Source of the DNA: Alphaproteobacteria bacterium
Lineage (GTDB): Bacteria > Pseudomonadota > Alphaproteobacteria > JABAAW01
Length of the DNA: 14,472 bases
Assembly: GCA_014239005.1 (NCBI GenBank)
Contig: JABAAA010000008.1
Location: forward strand, 1 to 14,472
Reading direction: 5' to 3'
Every line of letters begins with the position of its first letter. Position 1 is the stretch's first letter. The notes under the pieces are model-generated. The model was not told the origin of the DNA. It saw nothing but the letters and a program-made list of their open reading frames with translations, and searched no databases. Below are positions 13,729 to 14,472 of this stretch, piece after piece. A program made the position numbers and the translations under genes.

Positions 13729-14472
13729 CTATCGTGCGTTTTCTCGACAAGGACAATTCGTAAATTTTTGCGGACAAAAACGTTGCGACCCCTCGCCCGC
13801 TACCGACATCGTCTTGTCGTCAAGCCTCTGGTCGATGGCATGCGCCAACCCCCCGATGAACGCGTTGTCGATGCCAACAGTGGGAGCGCGCAAATAAACA
13901 GGAACACCGCTCTCGACAGCAACATCAAAATACTCCCGATCCAACTCGTAGAGCGTCTCCGAATGTTCGGAAACGAAGGCGATCGGAACGACAAGAATCG
14001 GGCGATGCTCCCTTCCCGCCCGACGAATCTCGTCTTCCGTGTAGGGCTGCAGCCACTTCATCGGGCCCACGCGACTTTGATAGCACAAACGCCAATCGAC
14101 CGATTTCGGCAACACGAGCTTACTCACCACCGCATCCACCGTCTGCTCGACATGGTGTTGATAGGGATCCCCCCGCTCGACAAATTTTTGCGGAATGCCG
14201 TGCGCCGAGAACAAAATACGCAAGGGCTTCAGCTCTTTGAAGATCTTTTGTCGTTTTAAATTTTGCTCCACCGCTCGACAAATGCCGCTGACAAAACCCG
14301 TTTCGGTCGGATAACAACACAATATCTTTGTTTCGCAAAAAATCTTCTTTTTGGCATACTTAAACCATTGCTTGAGCGACGAGGCGGTCGTCGAGCTGGA
14401 AAACTGCGGATACAGCGAAGCGAGCAACACACGATCGGGCGACCATTGGCGAACTTTCTCGACAACCTCCTC
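13729..14472 (-). CDS. hemH: Ferrochelatase HemH, 5' end outside the window
   Basis: Ferrochelatase inserts Fe2+ into protoporphyrin IX to give heme. The window holds the last 247 residues; the frame is open to the right edge (EEVVEKVRQWSPDRV...), so the start is missing. Key segments are ASLYPQFSSSTTAS, ILFSAHGIPQKFVERGDPY with the catalytic His, LCYQSRVGPMKWLQPYTEDEI and PIAFVSEHSETLYELDREY with the active-site His/Glu. A Cys in SGICRAVEQ together with a C-terminal CPQKFTNCPC (C-x6-C-x-C) matches, as I recall it, the ligand pattern of bacterial [2Fe-2S] ferrochelatases. The stop is at 13729-13731, and hemJ follows after 13 bases as an operon. Confidence 0.96.
   Translation of the reverse strand, partial: EEVVEKVRQWSPDRVLLASLYPQFSSSTTASSLKQWFKYAKKKIFCETKILCCYPTETGFVSGICRAVEQNLKRQKIFKELKPLRILFSAHGIPQKFVERGDPYQHHVEQTVDAVVSKLVLPKSVDWRLCYQSRVGPMKWLQPYTEDEIRRAGREHRPILVVPIAFVSEHSETLYELDREYFDVAVESGVPVYLRAPTVGIDNAFIGGLAHAIDQRLDDKTMSVAGEGSQRFCPQKFTNCPCRENAR

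Overview
The window looks like chromosomal core sequence from an alphaproteobacterium. The set is hemH followed by hemJ, a DUF1640-type coiled-coil/membrane protein, an M16 peptidase next to a RimJ-like GNAT, a family-2 PyrD, a TIGR01459-type HAD protein and a cytochrome b561. UGA is a normal stop. There is no rRNA, CRISPR, insertion sequence or phage gene. Genus cannot be fixed from sequence alone; spacing is tight and several proteins are drifted, which would suit a host-associated lineage, but that is inference.

Layout. Minus strand, 192-2163: an M16 zinc peptidase followed by an overlapping GNAT acetyltransferase. From 2202 the plus strand takes over: lepA, a DUF4396 membrane protein, rlmN and ruvX (the last three joined by overlaps), a tRNA-Thr(UGU), pyrD and a HAD hydrolase. 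A short minus-strand DUF1640-like gene, broken by a frameshift, lies at 8638-8954. The plus strand resumes with cytochrome b561, mutL (interrupted by a one-base frameshift) and an MFS transporter. The MFS gene ends tail-to-tail over hemJ, which with the partial hemH forms a minus-strand heme operon running off the right edge.

How the genes relate. hemH and hemJ are late steps of heme synthesis. lepA, rlmN and tRNA-Thr serve translation, ruvX rRNA processing, pyrD pyrimidine synthesis and mutL mismatch repair. No dedicated novel multi-gene system is evident.

Most worth a second look: (1) a PyrD whose scaffold is family 2 but whose catalytic Ser position is Cys and whose NRxGFNN-type substrate motif reads NQLSLPSDG; (2) a mutL split by loss of one C in a C-run; (3) a second one-base frameshift, in the DUF1640 gene; (4) several short tandem repeats, three in frame inside proteins and one a 10-bp array between pyrD and the HAD gene; (5) a three-codon upstream ORF with a strong ribosome binding site overlapping the pyrD start; (6) a cysteine pattern in ferrochelatase that predicts a [2Fe-2S] cluster.
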